Source: Natronoflexus pectinivorans
GTDB lineage: Bacteria > Bacteroidota > Bacteroidia > Bacteroidales > Marinilabiliaceae
Length of the DNA stretch: 64,000 nt
Direction of reading: 5' to 3'
Assembly: GCF_004345615.1 (NCBI RefSeq)
Contig: NZ_SLWK01000001.1
Location: 744,001 to 808,000, forward strand
A program made the translations under genes and the position numbers. This document shows, piece after piece, positions 46,137 through 55,631 of the stretch. Position 1 is the first letter of the stretch. Each line of letters opens with the position of its first letter. The notes under the pieces are model-generated. The model saw nothing but the letters and a program-made list of their open reading frames with translations, did not search any database and was not told the DNA's origin.

Positions 46137-48914
46137 ATGTCCGACACAAAAAACACACTGTTTTTATTAGATGCTTACGCACTTATATTCAGAGCCTACT
46201 ACGCATTTATACGCGCTCCGCGTATAAATTCAAAAGGGTTGAATACTTCTGCCGCTTTTGGTTTTACCAATACTTTACTTGATATTCTTAAAAATCAAAA
46301 CCCCACGCATTTAGCTGTAGTGATTGATTATCCCGGTCCCACATTTCGTAACGAAATGTACACCGAATATAAAGCCAACCGAGATGCCACTCCGGAGGAC
46401 ATAAAAAATGCGGTTCCCTACATCAAGAGAATTCTTGAAGCATTAAATATTCCTCTGCTTGAAATTGAAGGCTTTGAGGCCGATGATGTGATAGGGACTC
46501 TGGCAAAAAAGGCCACCGGAAATGGTTTCGATACTTATATGGTTACTCCCGATAAGGATTTTGCACAGCTTGTAAATGAAGATATTAAAATGTACAAGCC
46601 AAAATCCCGCGGCAACGAAGTGGAAATATGGGGTCCCGATGAAGTACGTGAGCAGTTTGGTGTTCCTGAACCGTTGAACGTGATTGATGTTCTCGCTCTT
46701 TGGGGTGATGCTGCGGATAATATTCCCGGATGTCCGGGAATTGGTGAGAAGCGCTCCAAAGACATCATTGGGAAATATCATACCATTGAAAATGTTTATG
46801 AAAACCTGGAGGATTTTTCAGGTAAGCAAAAGGAAAATCTGGCCAATAATCGGGAGCAGGTTGAGCTGGCCAGAAAACTGGTCACCATCAATACGGAAGT
46901 TCCTGTGGATGTTTCCATTGACAGTTTGAAACGGGCAGAGCCTGATTTGGAAAAGTTGAGAACCATTCTGGACGAATTGGAATTCCGCACTTTGTGGGAG
47001 CGTATTACAGGCGAATCTAAAGCCAAGGCGCCCCAACCGGCGCAAGGTTCTCTTTTTGGCGATGATGAAATTCCTGTGAGGGAAACCACCGCCGAATCAC
47101 TTAAAACATTAGATGATGTAAAGCATCAATATTTTCTGGCTGACAATGAGATGGCCATTCAATCTCTGGCCATGGAGCTCTCCATACAAAAAGAATTCTG
47201 CTTTGATACCGAAACTTCGTCCATCAATGTTTGGGAAAGCAGCCTGGTGGGGATTGCTTTTTCCTGGAAAGCGGGGGAAGCCTATTACGTGCCGGTGCCG
47301 TCAGATCGGGGTGAAGCTGAAAAACTGTTGGAGCCGTTGAAGTCTGTTTTTGAGGATGCCAATATTCTGAAAATCGGACAGAACCTGAAATTTGATACAC
47401 TCATGCTGAAACTATACGGGATTCAGGTTGCCGGGCCATTCTTCGATACCATGGTGGCTCACCATTTGATTCAACCCGGTTTGAGGCACAACATGGATTA
47501 TCTCGCCGAAATTTATCTCAAATACAAGCCTGTTTCCATCGAAGAGTTGATAGGTGAAAAGGGAAAGAAGCAGGGAAGCATGCGCGATGTTCCTTTAGAG
47601 AAAGTAAAGGAGTATGCCGGTGAAGATGCGGATGTTACTTTTCAGTTGAAGCAAAAACTCGAAAAGGAGCTGGAAAATGAAAAGCTAACTTCTTTCTTTG
47701 CTGATGTTGAAATGCCTTTGCTTGATGTATTGGTTCAAATGGAGTATAATGGCGTGCGAATTGATGTGGACGAACTGGAAAATTCAGGAAAGGAGCTCGA
47801 AAAACGACTGGAATTGCTGGAAAAGGAAATCATGGAGATGGCTGGAGTTTCATTTAATGTAAACAGTCCGCGACAAGTTGGGGAGGTTTTGTTTGATACA
47901 CTAAAAATTGATGCCAAAGCCGGTCGCACAAAATCCGGTCAATACACCACCAATGAGGAGGTGTTGCAAAAGCTAAAGGATAAGCATCCCATCATACCAA
48001 AAATATTGGAGCAACGAGGACTTAAAAAATTGTTGTCCACATATGTTCACGCTTTACCTAAACTTGTAGTAAAAGATACCGACCGATTGCACACTTCTTA
48101 CAACCAGGCGTTGGTTGTTACCGGTCGGTTGAGTAGCAGCAATCCGAACCTGCAAAACATCCCCATCCGTGACGATGAAGGGCGCGAAATTCGCAAGGCA
48201 TTTACAGTGACCGATGATAACCATGTTTTCCTGAGTGCGGATTATTCTCAGGTTGAACTTCGGTTGATGGCTCATTTAAGCAAAGATGCACACATGCTTG
48301 AGGCTTTTAATCGTGGTGATGATATCCATGCCGCTACCGCGGCACGAATTTTTAGCGTTCCGCAGGAGGAGGTCACCTCAGATATGCGTCGAAAAGCCAA
48401 AACTGCCAATTTTGGCATTATATACGGGATTTCGGCCTTTGGATTGTCGGAACGGCTCAATATTCCACGCGGAGAGGCAAAGTCGATAATTGATGGCTAT
48501 TTTGAGAATTTTGAGGGGGTAAAGGTGTACATGGAGGAGAGCATTCGGTTGGCGCGCGATAAAGGCTTTGTGGAAACCATTTTTGGTCGCAAGCGCTATT
48601 TGCCCGACATCAATTCTCGAAATGCTGTAGTACGCGGAATGGCCGAACGAAACGCTATCAATGCTCCCATCCAGGGTACCGCCGCCGACATTATCAAAAT
48701 GGCCATGGTAAAAATCCAGCAGGAACTGAACAGCGGAGGCTACAAAACCAAAATGATTTTGCAGGTTCATGATGAATTGAATTTTGAAGTTCCCAAAGAG
48801 GAGCTTGCTGATGTGAAGAAGTTGGTGCGTAGTTCCATGGAATCGGCCTGTGAATTGAGTGTTCCGCTAGTTGTAGATATGGGAGAGGGGCGTAACTGGC
48901 TGGAGGCACACTGA
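46137..48914 (+). CDS. polA: DNA polymerase I
   Basis: 925 residues with all three domains. The 5' nuclease (about 1-300) has LLDAYALIFRAYYAF and the acidic GFEADDVIGTLA. The 3'-5' proofreading domain (about 335-515) keeps its acidic residues in FCFDTETSS, IGQNLKFDTLML and YAGEDADVTFQ. The polymerase (about 530-925) has SADYSQVELR, RRKAKTANFGIIYG and QVHDELNFE. It fills gaps and removes RNA primers. The stop codon overlaps the next gene's start by one base (TGATG). Confidence 0.97.
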   Translation: MSDTKNTLFLLDAYALIFRAYYAFIRAPRINSKGLNTSAAFGFTNTLLDILKNQNPTHLAVVIDYPGPTFRNEMYTEYKANRDATPEDIKNAVPYIKRILEALNIPLLEIEGFEADDVIGTLAKKATGNGFDTYMVTPDKDFAQLVNEDIKMYKPKSRGNEVEIWGPDEVREQFGVPEPLNVIDVLALWGDAADNIPGCPGIGEKRSKDIIGKYHTIENVYENLEDFSGKQKENLANNREQVELARKLVTINTEVPVDVSIDSLKRAEPDLEKLRTILDELEFRTLWERITGESKAKAPQPAQGSLFGDDEIPVRETTAESLKTLDDVKHQYFLADNEMAIQSLAMELSIQKEFCFDTETSSINVWESSLVGIAFSWKAGEAYYVPVPSDRGEAEKLLEPLKSVFEDANILKIGQNLKFDTLMLKLYGIQVAGPFFDTMVAHHLIQPGLRHNMDYLAEIYLKYKPVSIEELIGEKGKKQGSMRDVPLEKVKEYAGEDADVTFQLKQKLEKELENEKLTSFFADVEMPLLDVLVQMEYNGVRIDVDELENSGKELEKRLELLEKEIMEMAGVSFNVNSPRQVGEVLFDTLKIDAKAGRTKSGQYTTNEEVLQKLKDKHPIIPKILEQRGLKKLLSTYVHALPKLVVKDTDRLHTSYNQALVVTGRLSSSNPNLQNIPIRDDEGREIRKAFTVTDDNHVFLSADYSQVELRLMAHLSKDAHMLEAFNRGDDIHAATAARIFSVPQEEVTSDMRRKAKTANFGIIYGISAFGLSERLNIPRGEAKSIIDGYFENFEGVKVYMEESIRLARDKGFVETIFGRKRYLPDINSRNAVVRGMAERNAINAPIQGTAADIIKMAMVKIQQELNSGGYKTKMILQVHDELNFEVPKEELADVKKLVRSSMESACELSVPLVVDMGEGRNWLEAH

Positions 48915-49408
48915 TGATTTTTGATGTCCTCCTGGTCGCGGTTGCCCTGTTTTTGCTTTTGGTGGGTTTGGTGGGTTGTGTTTTGCCCGTATTGCCCGGC
49001 CCGCCAATCAGTTTTCTGGCGTTAATCTTTTTGCATTTATCGCGATGGGGAGAATTCAACGTTCAATTTTTATGGCTTGCGGCTTTTATGGCAACAGCAG
49101 TGACTGTACTGGATTATTTGGTGCCAATGTGGGGAACAAAACGTTTTGGTGGAACCGGTAAAGGGATTTGGGGAGCTTCTGTTGGACTGGTGGTTGGATT
49201 TTTCTTCGCTCCGTGGGGAATTGTGGTTGGTCCGTTTCTTGGAGCTTTTGTTGGGGAGATGATATCACACAATGATTCAAACCGCGCATTCAGAGCCGCA
49301 TTTGGCTCTTTTATCGGCATCATTGCGGGAGTGGTTCTAAAGTTGGTGGTCAGCGGATATTTCTCCTGGCATTTCTTTAAGGAACTTTTTTCTCGTTCTC
49401 AGATATAA
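48914..49408 (+). CDS. DUF456-family membrane protein
   Basis: 164 residues, strongly hydrophobic. Paired glycine-rich helices carry the DUF456 pattern: GCVLPVLPGPPISFLAL (about 21-37), then LDYLVPMWGTKRFGGTGKGIWGASVGLVVGFFF and GPFLGAFVGEM. The function of the family is unknown. It is coupled to polA by a one-base overlap. Its last 32 bp overlap a convergent gene on the other strand. Confidence 0.85.
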   Translation: MIFDVLLVAVALFLLLVGLVGCVLPVLPGPPISFLALIFLHLSRWGEFNVQFLWLAAFMATAVTVLDYLVPMWGTKRFGGTGKGIWGASVGLVVGFFFAPWGIVVGPFLGAFVGEMISHNDSNRAFRAAFGSFIGIIAGVVLKLVVSGYFSWHFFKELFSRSQI

Positions 49409-49895
49409 GTTCTATTCCGTAATAGTCATAATGGGAAGAATAATATATGAGATAAAGCCCTGACTTGTCGGACATGAAATACATATCATTTCCCGGAACA
49501 AAATCATATATCAGAGCTTTTATTTTATCATTCACCATTTTTCGGTTGCACAAATCAATGAGTTGATAAGTTGTTTCCACTCTGCCATCGTCAATTTCAA
49601 CAGGCATTGAAATAACTATGGCCCACTTATTATCGGGCGATATCTCAATCAGTTGCAGAATAGCTGTTGAATCACTGTAGACGGTTTCGGTTAAGCCATT
49701 TTCTAATTCCAATAACAGGGAGAATTCGTCATCACTGATATAAGCAGTAACAAATGTTGGCAATGTATCTGTACATACTGAAAGATATTTATTGCTTCTC
49801 AATTCTCCTTGCTGGTTAGAATATAGAAAGCCATTAAATAAAGTAAAACAGATGATAATAGATAAAATATTAAAGCAATGCTTTAATGTTTTCAT
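49377..49895 (-). CDS. Hypothetical exported protein
   Basis: 172 residues from ATG 49895 (an ATG at 49919 is also in frame). It has a hydrophobic N-terminal signal (HCFNILSIIICFTLFNGFLYS). The mature part is beta-rich, with strands such as FVTAYISDDEFSLLLELENG and DMYFMSDKSGLYLIYYSS, and could be a small beta-propeller fragment or lipocalin-like fold. No family is recognised. It overlaps the lipoprotein gene upstream by 26 bp, so the two are coupled, and it overlaps the DUF456 gene on the opposite strand. Confidence 0.65.
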   Translation of the reverse strand: MKTLKHCFNILSIIICFTLFNGFLYSNQQGELRSNKYLSVCTDTLPTFVTAYISDDEFSLLLELENGLTETVYSDSTAILQLIEISPDNKWAIVISMPVEIDDGRVETTYQLIDLCNRKMVNDKIKALIYDFVPGNDMYFMSDKSGLYLIYYSSHYDYYGIELISENEKKVP

Positions 49896-50730
49896 ACAAC
49901 TCTTTAGAAGCCTTTTCATATCGCTCTTTTTCTAATCCGGTTAATCTCGATTGATGGTTGTCCATCCTGTTGAGGACGCTTTTAAGTTCTTCATTGCTAA
50001 GTTCCGAAATGATTTGCTCAAATACGGCTCTGCGTGTTAAGGCCGATTTGTTTTGAAGAAATATGGTTTCATTAATGAGTTTCCTTTCCGGTTTTTGGTG
50101 AAAATCTCTCAAAACCAGACCCATCTGTGATACGGGGACGTCGTTCAACTTTTGATTGAGTTGGGTGAGATTGGCTTGTCTGGTGTTTTCAAACAACCCT
50201 TTAACTGCGTTTGTGTCAGCGGGCATTATTTCACCCGAAACGATTTTATATTGGAAGGTTTGGGTATATTTTTCTTTTAATTCAGGAATTAACATCAGTT
50301 TATCCACATTATTTGCAGCCAGATGTTTTAAAAAATCCCACTCTATAACTGGTTCTATTTGGTAATAAATAATGCTGTCGCGAAAATCTATTCTTCCCCT
50401 CCACTTGCTGCGATTGGTTCCTATGATGTTTGCGAGGTCAGAAAAATCGTCAACTTTAAGGAGGCTTTTGTCTTCGAGGGAATAGATATAGAGGGCAGTT
50501 TTCTTAAATTCATGTTTTACCCTTCCCCCGTCGGGAAAGCGGGAAATCCCTTCCGGCCGCCTGAAGGCGGTGGAAGAGATGATGACCGCGATTTTAGTGC
50601 TGTCGCTGTTCCAGCACGCACCATGGTGCGTGCTGAAATTGAGACTTACCTGTTTTGAGTGACATGATGCAAAGAGCATCATGACCAGTAGGGACAGGTA
50701 AAAGATTCTATTTATAACAAATGATTTCAT
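49870..50730 (-). CDS. Hypothetical lipoprotein
   Basis: 286 residues. The signal ends in a lipobox (LFASCHSK, Cys about 23). The start of the mature part (GACWNSDSTKIAVIISSTAF) resembles a WD40/TolB-like blade. The C-terminal half is charged and helical (KSVLNRMDNHQSRLTGLEKERYEKASKELYENI in pieces). A GC-rich palindrome lies inside the coding region (50551-50575), encoding a Pro/Gly/Arg loop unlike the rest. No function is recognised. Confidence 0.65.
   Translation of the reverse strand: MKSFVINRIFYLSLLVMMLFASCHSKQVSLNFSTHHGACWNSDSTKIAVIISSTAFRRPEGISRFPDGGRVKHEFKKTALYIYSLEDKSLLKVDDFSDLANIIGTNRSKWRGRIDFRDSIIYYQIEPVIEWDFLKHLAANNVDKLMLIPELKEKYTQTFQYKIVSGEIMPADTNAVKGLFENTRQANLTQLNQKLNDVPVSQMGLVLRDFHQKPERKLINETIFLQNKSALTRRAVFEQIISELSNEELKSVLNRMDNHQSRLTGLEKERYEKASKELYENIKALL
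50551..50575. repeat. GC-rich nested palindrome within a lipoprotein gene
   Basis: CCGCC (50557-50561) and GGCGG (50566-50570) pair around TGAA, with outer TTCC (50551-50554) and GGAA (50572-50575) also pairing. It is far richer in G+C than the flanking DNA. It resembles a short dispersed hairpin element captured in frame. Confidence 0.5.
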
Positions 50731-50777
50731 AAACTATTCTGTTTATGATAATTGAGTTGAATGTAGTGAATTAAAGG

Positions 50778-52121
50778 TTAATTCTTAATACATCTAACGG
50801 AATAACCATTGCTTTTAGCCGCTTCATTGGTTTGAATACTTCCAAAATGTGAATGCAATCGTCTTGCATACGCTTGATTGCCTGACACCTCAGTTGCACT
50901 CCACCAAAAACCCTGATTTCCCATTTCCATATAGGCTCCTCCTTCGTATTTCTCGCCTCCGGGGAGTGCTGTAAACCCAGAAGAATTGGTTGCTCCTTCG
51001 TTTGGTGCATCCCAATAGGATGTTGCTTTGAGTTTACCTCCGGCCACAGCAGCACCGCCTAAATGGTTCTCTAGTTCCTGCCAGTCACTGTTTGTTGGAA
51101 CTCGCCAACCATCGGGGCATAGCTTTCCTGTTTCTACAGCTTGCCAGTTATATAGGGCTCCAAATGGGTTTTGATAACCGGAGTCATCGTTATACCAGGC
51201 ATAGTTCCCTGTTGTACTCGTATTCCATGTATCAACGTCGTTGATGGGAGTGCCATCATTGTACTTGGTAGTACGCAGATTTTCTGCCATCCACTCCTGG
51301 CTTCCTATTATTATTGTCTGGTAATTGTTTCCTTCCGCGTCGGTTACTCCCTCGCCGGGTAATCCTCCGTTGCCGTTATTATCCCCATTCCCGTTATCTC
51401 CTGAGATTCCGTATGTTGGGCCCTCAACAGAATATAATCTGTCTTGCAGGCTTCCATCTCGGTCCGTGTATTGATATCCGTATCTGGCTGTAATTCGGTA
51501 AACGTAACTCTGATCGAGATTATAGGTATCAAAAAAGCTGTAAAACTCTTTTGTATTTGGAATACCACCTACCTGCTTTGTGTGAACATGTTCAAATGAC
51601 TCCAATTCATTGGATTTTGCTCGCAGTATAGTGTATGAGATATTGAATAAATTTCGCAAATCATTATAGTTATTGGTATCTTGCCATGTAATCTCTGTCG
51701 ACTTTTGGAATAAATCTGCAGTAGTTTCCAGGCTCACTATTTGAACAGGAGTGGCTTCAAATGCGTAGCCTGTTGCTTCGGGAGTGTATTTACCGTATCC
51801 GCCATCATGCGAGTGGGCGCGCATTCTGTATCTGTATTCTTTTCCCGGGATAATATTGTTCGGAAGGTTTATCCCATAATCACCAAAGGAGCGTTGTTTG
51901 GTCCAAGCTATACTTTCCCAGGTTGCGTTGTCCTCGTTAAAGCGCTCCACATCAAAATGCATCTCTCCGTGTCCATGTGCTTCACTAAACGCAAGGTTAA
52001 TAACTCCTACATGTGTTCCTCGCGAAGCTGTAAAATTCTCAGGACTGGTGGTCTCTTTTTTGCAACCTGCAAAGACAAGTAAAATTGAAATGAATATTGT
52101 TGAATTTATTATGTACTTCAT
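50778..52121 (-). CDS. Lipoprotein with FISUMP domain
   Basis: 447 residues. A lipobox (VFAGCKKET, Cys about 20) is followed by fibronectin-III-like beta regions (about 30-245), a Gly/Asn linker (GDNGNGDNNGNGG), and a C-terminal Fibrobacter succinogenes major paralogous domain (about 260-447). That domain is recognised by GSQEWMAENLRTTKYNDGTPI, YAWYNDDSGYQNPFGALYNW, LCPDGWRVPTNSDW and the final GYSVRCIKN. Such proteins are surface lipoproteins of unknown, probably adhesive or binding, function. It is a single gene on the - strand. Confidence 0.88.
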   Translation of the reverse strand: MKYIINSTIFISILLVFAGCKKETTSPENFTASRGTHVGVINLAFSEAHGHGEMHFDVERFNEDNATWESIAWTKQRSFGDYGINLPNNIIPGKEYRYRMRAHSHDGGYGKYTPEATGYAFEATPVQIVSLETTADLFQKSTEITWQDTNNYNDLRNLFNISYTILRAKSNELESFEHVHTKQVGGIPNTKEFYSFFDTYNLDQSYVYRITARYGYQYTDRDGSLQDRLYSVEGPTYGISGDNGNGDNNGNGGLPGEGVTDAEGNNYQTIIIGSQEWMAENLRTTKYNDGTPINDVDTWNTSTTGNYAWYNDDSGYQNPFGALYNWQAVETGKLCPDGWRVPTNSDWQELENHLGGAAVAGGKLKATSYWDAPNEGATNSSGFTALPGGEKYEGGAYMEMGNQGFWWSATEVSGNQAYARRLHSHFGSIQTNEAAKSNGYSVRCIKN

Positions 52122-52345
52122 TATGGATGTTTTTTGATTATTGAAATTCAGAGACTCTGAGTTACATCATAAGAGTGTGTATTTAAAAAGCCATCATATA
52201 CACACAGATATTAATTATTAAACTAATGTCAAGTCAACCATAAAATGATGGTTTAGAATAGTGCATTTGGCGATTCCCCACTTGGCTTCGACGTGAGCGA
52301 GGGAGATAATTCAGATTTGACTATGCACTTGACATCATGAATGGT

Positions 52346-52867
52346 TCAATCCACCTTTGTGTCAAGTTGCTGAAAATCTTCTGTGGTTATCTCTTCAAAT
52401 GAGAATGCGCCTCCCATGGCGTACCAGTTTTCTCCCATTTTATCCAGAATATGAACCAGTATGCGGTCATCTCCAAGATTCTTGAAATGAGCCACTCCTT
52501 GCGGAAGGCCGGTACGTTCATCTTTTCTGTATCGTACTTCAATGATTTCGCCATCCCAGTTTTCTACATTTCTTTTGTTGTAGTTCAGAAAATCTTCATC
52601 GAGATAGAGAGCAAGTGTAGGTTGAACCATCTTTTTGAGAGCGACCAAATCTTCTTCCTGAAGTGCTGTAAGGGCTTTTAAGGCCACTTCATCAGGCGAC
52701 AGACTCTTCTGTTGCTCTGCGGTTTCAATAGCGTCTGTTAGTTCGGTTGCCATTTTTTCCATGGCATTTCGTACTTCCCTTACTTCTTTAGCCGAATCCC
52801 GAAGACCGCATCCGGCGAGTAGTGATATGCATAATGCTGCGCAGGCAAATAGAAACAAACTTTTCAT
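52346..52867 (-). CDS. Hypothetical lipoprotein
   Basis: 173 residues from ATG 52867, giving a proper signal and lipobox (LLAGCGLRDS, Cys about 18). The open frame runs further upstream, but that part has no signal and was not used. The mature protein starts with a helix (RDSAKEVREVRNAMEKMATEL), then a compact domain of NTF2/lipocalin-like pattern (LYLDEDFLNYNKRNVENWDGEIIEVRY in pieces). The function is unknown. The 224-bp gap to the FISUMP gene shows no gene. Confidence 0.7.
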   Translation of the reverse strand: MKSLFLFACAALCISLLAGCGLRDSAKEVREVRNAMEKMATELTDAIETAEQQKSLSPDEVALKALTALQEEDLVALKKMVQPTLALYLDEDFLNYNKRNVENWDGEIIEVRYRKDERTGLPQGVAHFKNLGDDRILVHILDKMGENWYAMGGAFSFEEITTEDFQQLDTKVD

Positions 52868-53097
52868 AGCTGTTTGGTTTAGTTTTAGAGAATGAGTTAA
52901 AAAATTGATATTTAAAGGTATAAAACATAACTTAAATATCAAATCATTTTTGAAATACCGTATCTTTTGCATCTTTGCTTTGTTGCCTTTTTGTTTTTAT
53001 TTATATTGTGTTTCTTTTTTTAATATTATTAAACCTACGCTTTAATAAAAATATATTAAAGTGCATTTATATAAGTAAATATAAAATATTTATAGAT

Positions 53098-54291
53098 ATG
53101 AACGTTAAAACGCCGGTCAGTGAACTCACCTCACGTATGCAGCGATTTAGGGCAATGATGGATTTGCAGCATCCAGAATGGCAATGTGCGGTTATTTTTA
53201 GTAAAATCAATCTTCTCTATTTCACCGGCTCAATGCCGGAAGGCATGTTAATCATTGAAAAAGATGGGGAAAGCACCCTGTGGGCAAGAAGAAGTTACGA
53301 AAGAACAGTGGATGAATCTCTCTTTCATAACATCAAGCCCATGGACAGCTACCGCGACGCAGCAGCAGCGTATAAAACTCCAACCGGTACGGTTCACCTT
53401 GAAACGGAGTTTGTTCCTTTGGCTATGTATCAACGGTTTAGGAAATACTTCCCGTTTTCGGAGGTTCAATCGTTGGATTTTCAGTTGGCCATGACAAGGG
53501 CGGTAAAAAGTGAATGGGAGATTTCCAATATGGAAGCATCCGGAAAAATGCATCGTAAAATTCTCGAGGAGCGGGTACCTTTATTGCTGCGAGAGGGAAT
53601 GACCGAAGCAGAACTCGCCGGTAAATTATATCAGGTGATGATTGAGGAGGGACATCAGGGCGTGGCTCGTTTCAATATGTTTGATACAGAAATTGCTGTG
53701 GGACAGATTGCTTTTGGTGATAACTCTTTATATCCGACCAATTTCAATGGTCCGGGAGGACAATTGGGTCTTAGTCCGGCATCGCCGTCCTTGGGAAGCC
53801 GGCACCGGCGGCTAAAGCAAGGCGACCTGGTTTTTGTGGATGCAGCGGTGGGTGTCAATGGTTATCATACAGATAAAACCATGACTTATGTGTTTGGAAA
53901 GCCTTTACCACAATTTGCAATAGATATTCATCATCGATGTGTGGAGATTCAAAACCACGTTGCCGGGATGTTAAAACCCGGAAACACTCCCGCAGATATA
54001 TACGAGACAATCATGTCTGAAATTGAGCCGGAGTTTTTAAATAATTTCATGGGATTTGGAACTCGGCAGGTTAAGTTTTTAGGGCATGGCATTGGTTTAA
54101 CGGTTGATGAATTGCCTGTTATTGCCAATGGTTTTAACGAACCGCTTGTGAAAAATATGGTGTTTGCCGTTGAGCCCAAAAAAGGCATTGAAAACATTGG
54201 CATGGTTGGCATTGAAAACAGCTTCGTGGTATCATCTTCCGGAGGTAGATGTATAACCGGTGACCATAAAGGATTAATGCTGGTGGAGTAA
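53098..54291 (+). CDS. M24-family Xaa-Pro aminopeptidase-like peptidase
   Basis: 397 residues from ATG 53098 (MNVKTPVSEL). The longer open frame from 52975 adds a hydrophobic stretch without homology. The N-terminal creatinase-like domain is followed by the pita-bread catalytic domain (about 160-395). Metal ligands appear in VFVDAAVGVNGYHTDKTM (two Asp), FLGHGIGLTVDELP (His), FAVEPKK (Glu) and GIENSFVV (Glu). It probably trims peptides with a Pro at position 2 in the cytoplasm. It is alone and ends in a shared terminator. Confidence 0.9.
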   Translation: MNVKTPVSELTSRMQRFRAMMDLQHPEWQCAVIFSKINLLYFTGSMPEGMLIIEKDGESTLWARRSYERTVDESLFHNIKPMDSYRDAAAAYKTPTGTVHLETEFVPLAMYQRFRKYFPFSEVQSLDFQLAMTRAVKSEWEISNMEASGKMHRKILEERVPLLLREGMTEAELAGKLYQVMIEEGHQGVARFNMFDTEIAVGQIAFGDNSLYPTNFNGPGGQLGLSPASPSLGSRHRRLKQGDLVFVDAAVGVNGYHTDKTMTYVFGKPLPQFAIDIHHRCVEIQNHVAGMLKPGNTPADIYETIMSEIEPEFLNNFMGFGTRQVKFLGHGIGLTVDELPVIANGFNEPLVKNMVFAVEPKKGIENIGMVGIENSFVVSSSGGRCITGDHKGLMLVE

Positions 54292-54301
54292 TTGAAAACA
54301 G

Positions 54302-54330
54302 AACGGGGAGCCGGTAAGGCTCCCCGTTTT
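54302..54330. terminator. Strong bidirectional terminator
   Basis: AACGGGGAGCC (54302-54312) and GGCTCCCCGTT (54318-54328) form a perfect 11-bp stem with a 5-base loop and a T-run on the right; the left side is A-rich. It serves the M24 peptidase gene and the convergent flotillin-like gene. Confidence 0.9.
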
Positions 54331-54335
54331 CATAA

Positions 54336-55631
54336 TTATTCATCTTTAGATGGTTCTTGGTTAACTGTTTTTTCGGGCATTTTCAATGCCTGATTTTGAA
54401 AGACGGCACCACCCATTGCATTTTCAATTAGTTTATTTCTCATTTCATCTATTGCATTTGGATGAATGGCAGAAATTGGACCCTGATTTTTTCCTTCAAT
54501 GCCGGAAATAACCGATACATTTTTGGCCGGGAAAAAGTCCAGCGTCTCTGCAAAGGGTTTAATCAGAGAATCAAAGTTTTCAATCAGGTAAATTTTGTTA
54601 CCTATTTCCTTGTCTTTATTGATGATTTCAATGGTTTCTCTGAGTTCTTCGATTTCTCCTTCGGCTTTACCAATAATGGCCGCAGCTTTTTGTTTGGATT
54701 GCAGAATCATTCTCTCTTTTTCTGCCTGAGCTGGCGTAATGATTTCAGCTTTGTATTTGTGTCTGAGCATTTCCAGTTTCTGGCGTTCAGCTTCAATTTC
54801 CGAAATCAGACCGGCTTCTTTGGCCATGATGTCTTGAACAACTTTCTCGATTCCAACTTTTTCACGCTGTTTTTCCTTCATCACTTTTACCTTGGTTTCG
54901 GCCATCAGCTCTTCATAAAGGTTATCGATGTTACGCACCTCAACTTCGGCTTTTCTGGCTTCTTCCTGCTCAACAGCATTGGCCCGTGATTCGGCTTTGG
55001 CTTTTCTGGCTTTGGTTTCGGCATTTACCGTTTGAACGCGTTTTAAAAGAGCAATATAGAGGTCGGGCTCCTCAACTCCTTTCAGGCGATGGTCGTCCAC
55101 ATCGGCAATGTTCATGGTGGTAATTTCCAGGCCAATATTTTCCAGATCATTTTTACACACATTAATCATCTTTGCAACCAATGTGTCTTTATCTTGCATG
55201 ACCTGTACGGGAGTCATGGTTGCAATGGAATCTCTGAGGTGCCCTTCGATGATGTTACTGGCAACCTGTTTCAGTTCCTCTTCACGATTTATCAGGTGAA
55301 GAATACGTGTCGCGGCCAACGCCCGGCCAGCCTGGTTTGAAGCTATTGCAAAACTTACAGTGGCTTTAACATTAAGCGGAACAACTCCCTCCGCAATGGC
55401 AGAATCTACAACCACCTCAATGGTGTGTGGCGTGAGATCCATTTTTGCAAATTTATGTATGAGGGGAATGATGAACATTCTTCCACCACTTATCATTTGG
55501 AAGCCTTTTTTCCCCGACACACCGGAAATAATACCCAGTTCATTACCTCCAACTATACGCATATTTGAAACGACCTGAACCAATAGGGTAAATATTATTA
55601 ATCCAAGCAATACACTTACGAAAACTATCAT
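54336..55631 (-). CDS. Flotillin-like SPFH-domain protein
   Basis: 431 residues. One N-terminal membrane helix (about 3-22) is followed by an SPFH/band 7 domain (about 30-210, with PLNVKATVSFAIASN and LENIGLEITTMNIADVDD), then a long charged coiled coil (about 210-360, rich in Ala/Glu/Lys) and a Pro-containing tail. This is the layout of bacterial flotillins, which form membrane microdomains. The stop/start overlap with the second SPFH gene (ATGA) shows they are made together. Confidence 0.88.
   Translation of the reverse strand: MIVFVSVLLGLIIFTLLVQVVSNMRIVGGNELGIISGVSGKKGFQMISGGRMFIIPLIHKFAKMDLTPHTIEVVVDSAIAEGVVPLNVKATVSFAIASNQAGRALAATRILHLINREEELKQVASNIIEGHLRDSIATMTPVQVMQDKDTLVAKMINVCKNDLENIGLEITTMNIADVDDHRLKGVEEPDLYIALLKRVQTVNAETKARKAKAESRANAVEQEEARKAEVEVRNIDNLYEELMAETKVKVMKEKQREKVGIEKVVQDIMAKEAGLISEIEAERQKLEMLRHKYKAEIITPAQAEKERMILQSKQKAAAIIGKAEGEIEELRETIEIINKDKEIGNKIYLIENFDSLIKPFAETLDFFPAKNVSVISGIEGKNQGPISAIHPNAIDEMRNKLIENAMGGAVFQNQALKMPEKTVNQEPSKDE

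Noticed and set aside
52975-53097. Longer N-terminus of the M24 peptidase
   Set aside because: The added 41 residues are a low-complexity hydrophobic run in AT-rich DNA; the domain begins right after ATG 53098.
54462-54989. 175-residue + strand frame opposite the flotillin-like gene
   Set aside because: Its Phe-rich sequence is the reverse-strand shadow of a Lys/Glu-rich coiled coil.
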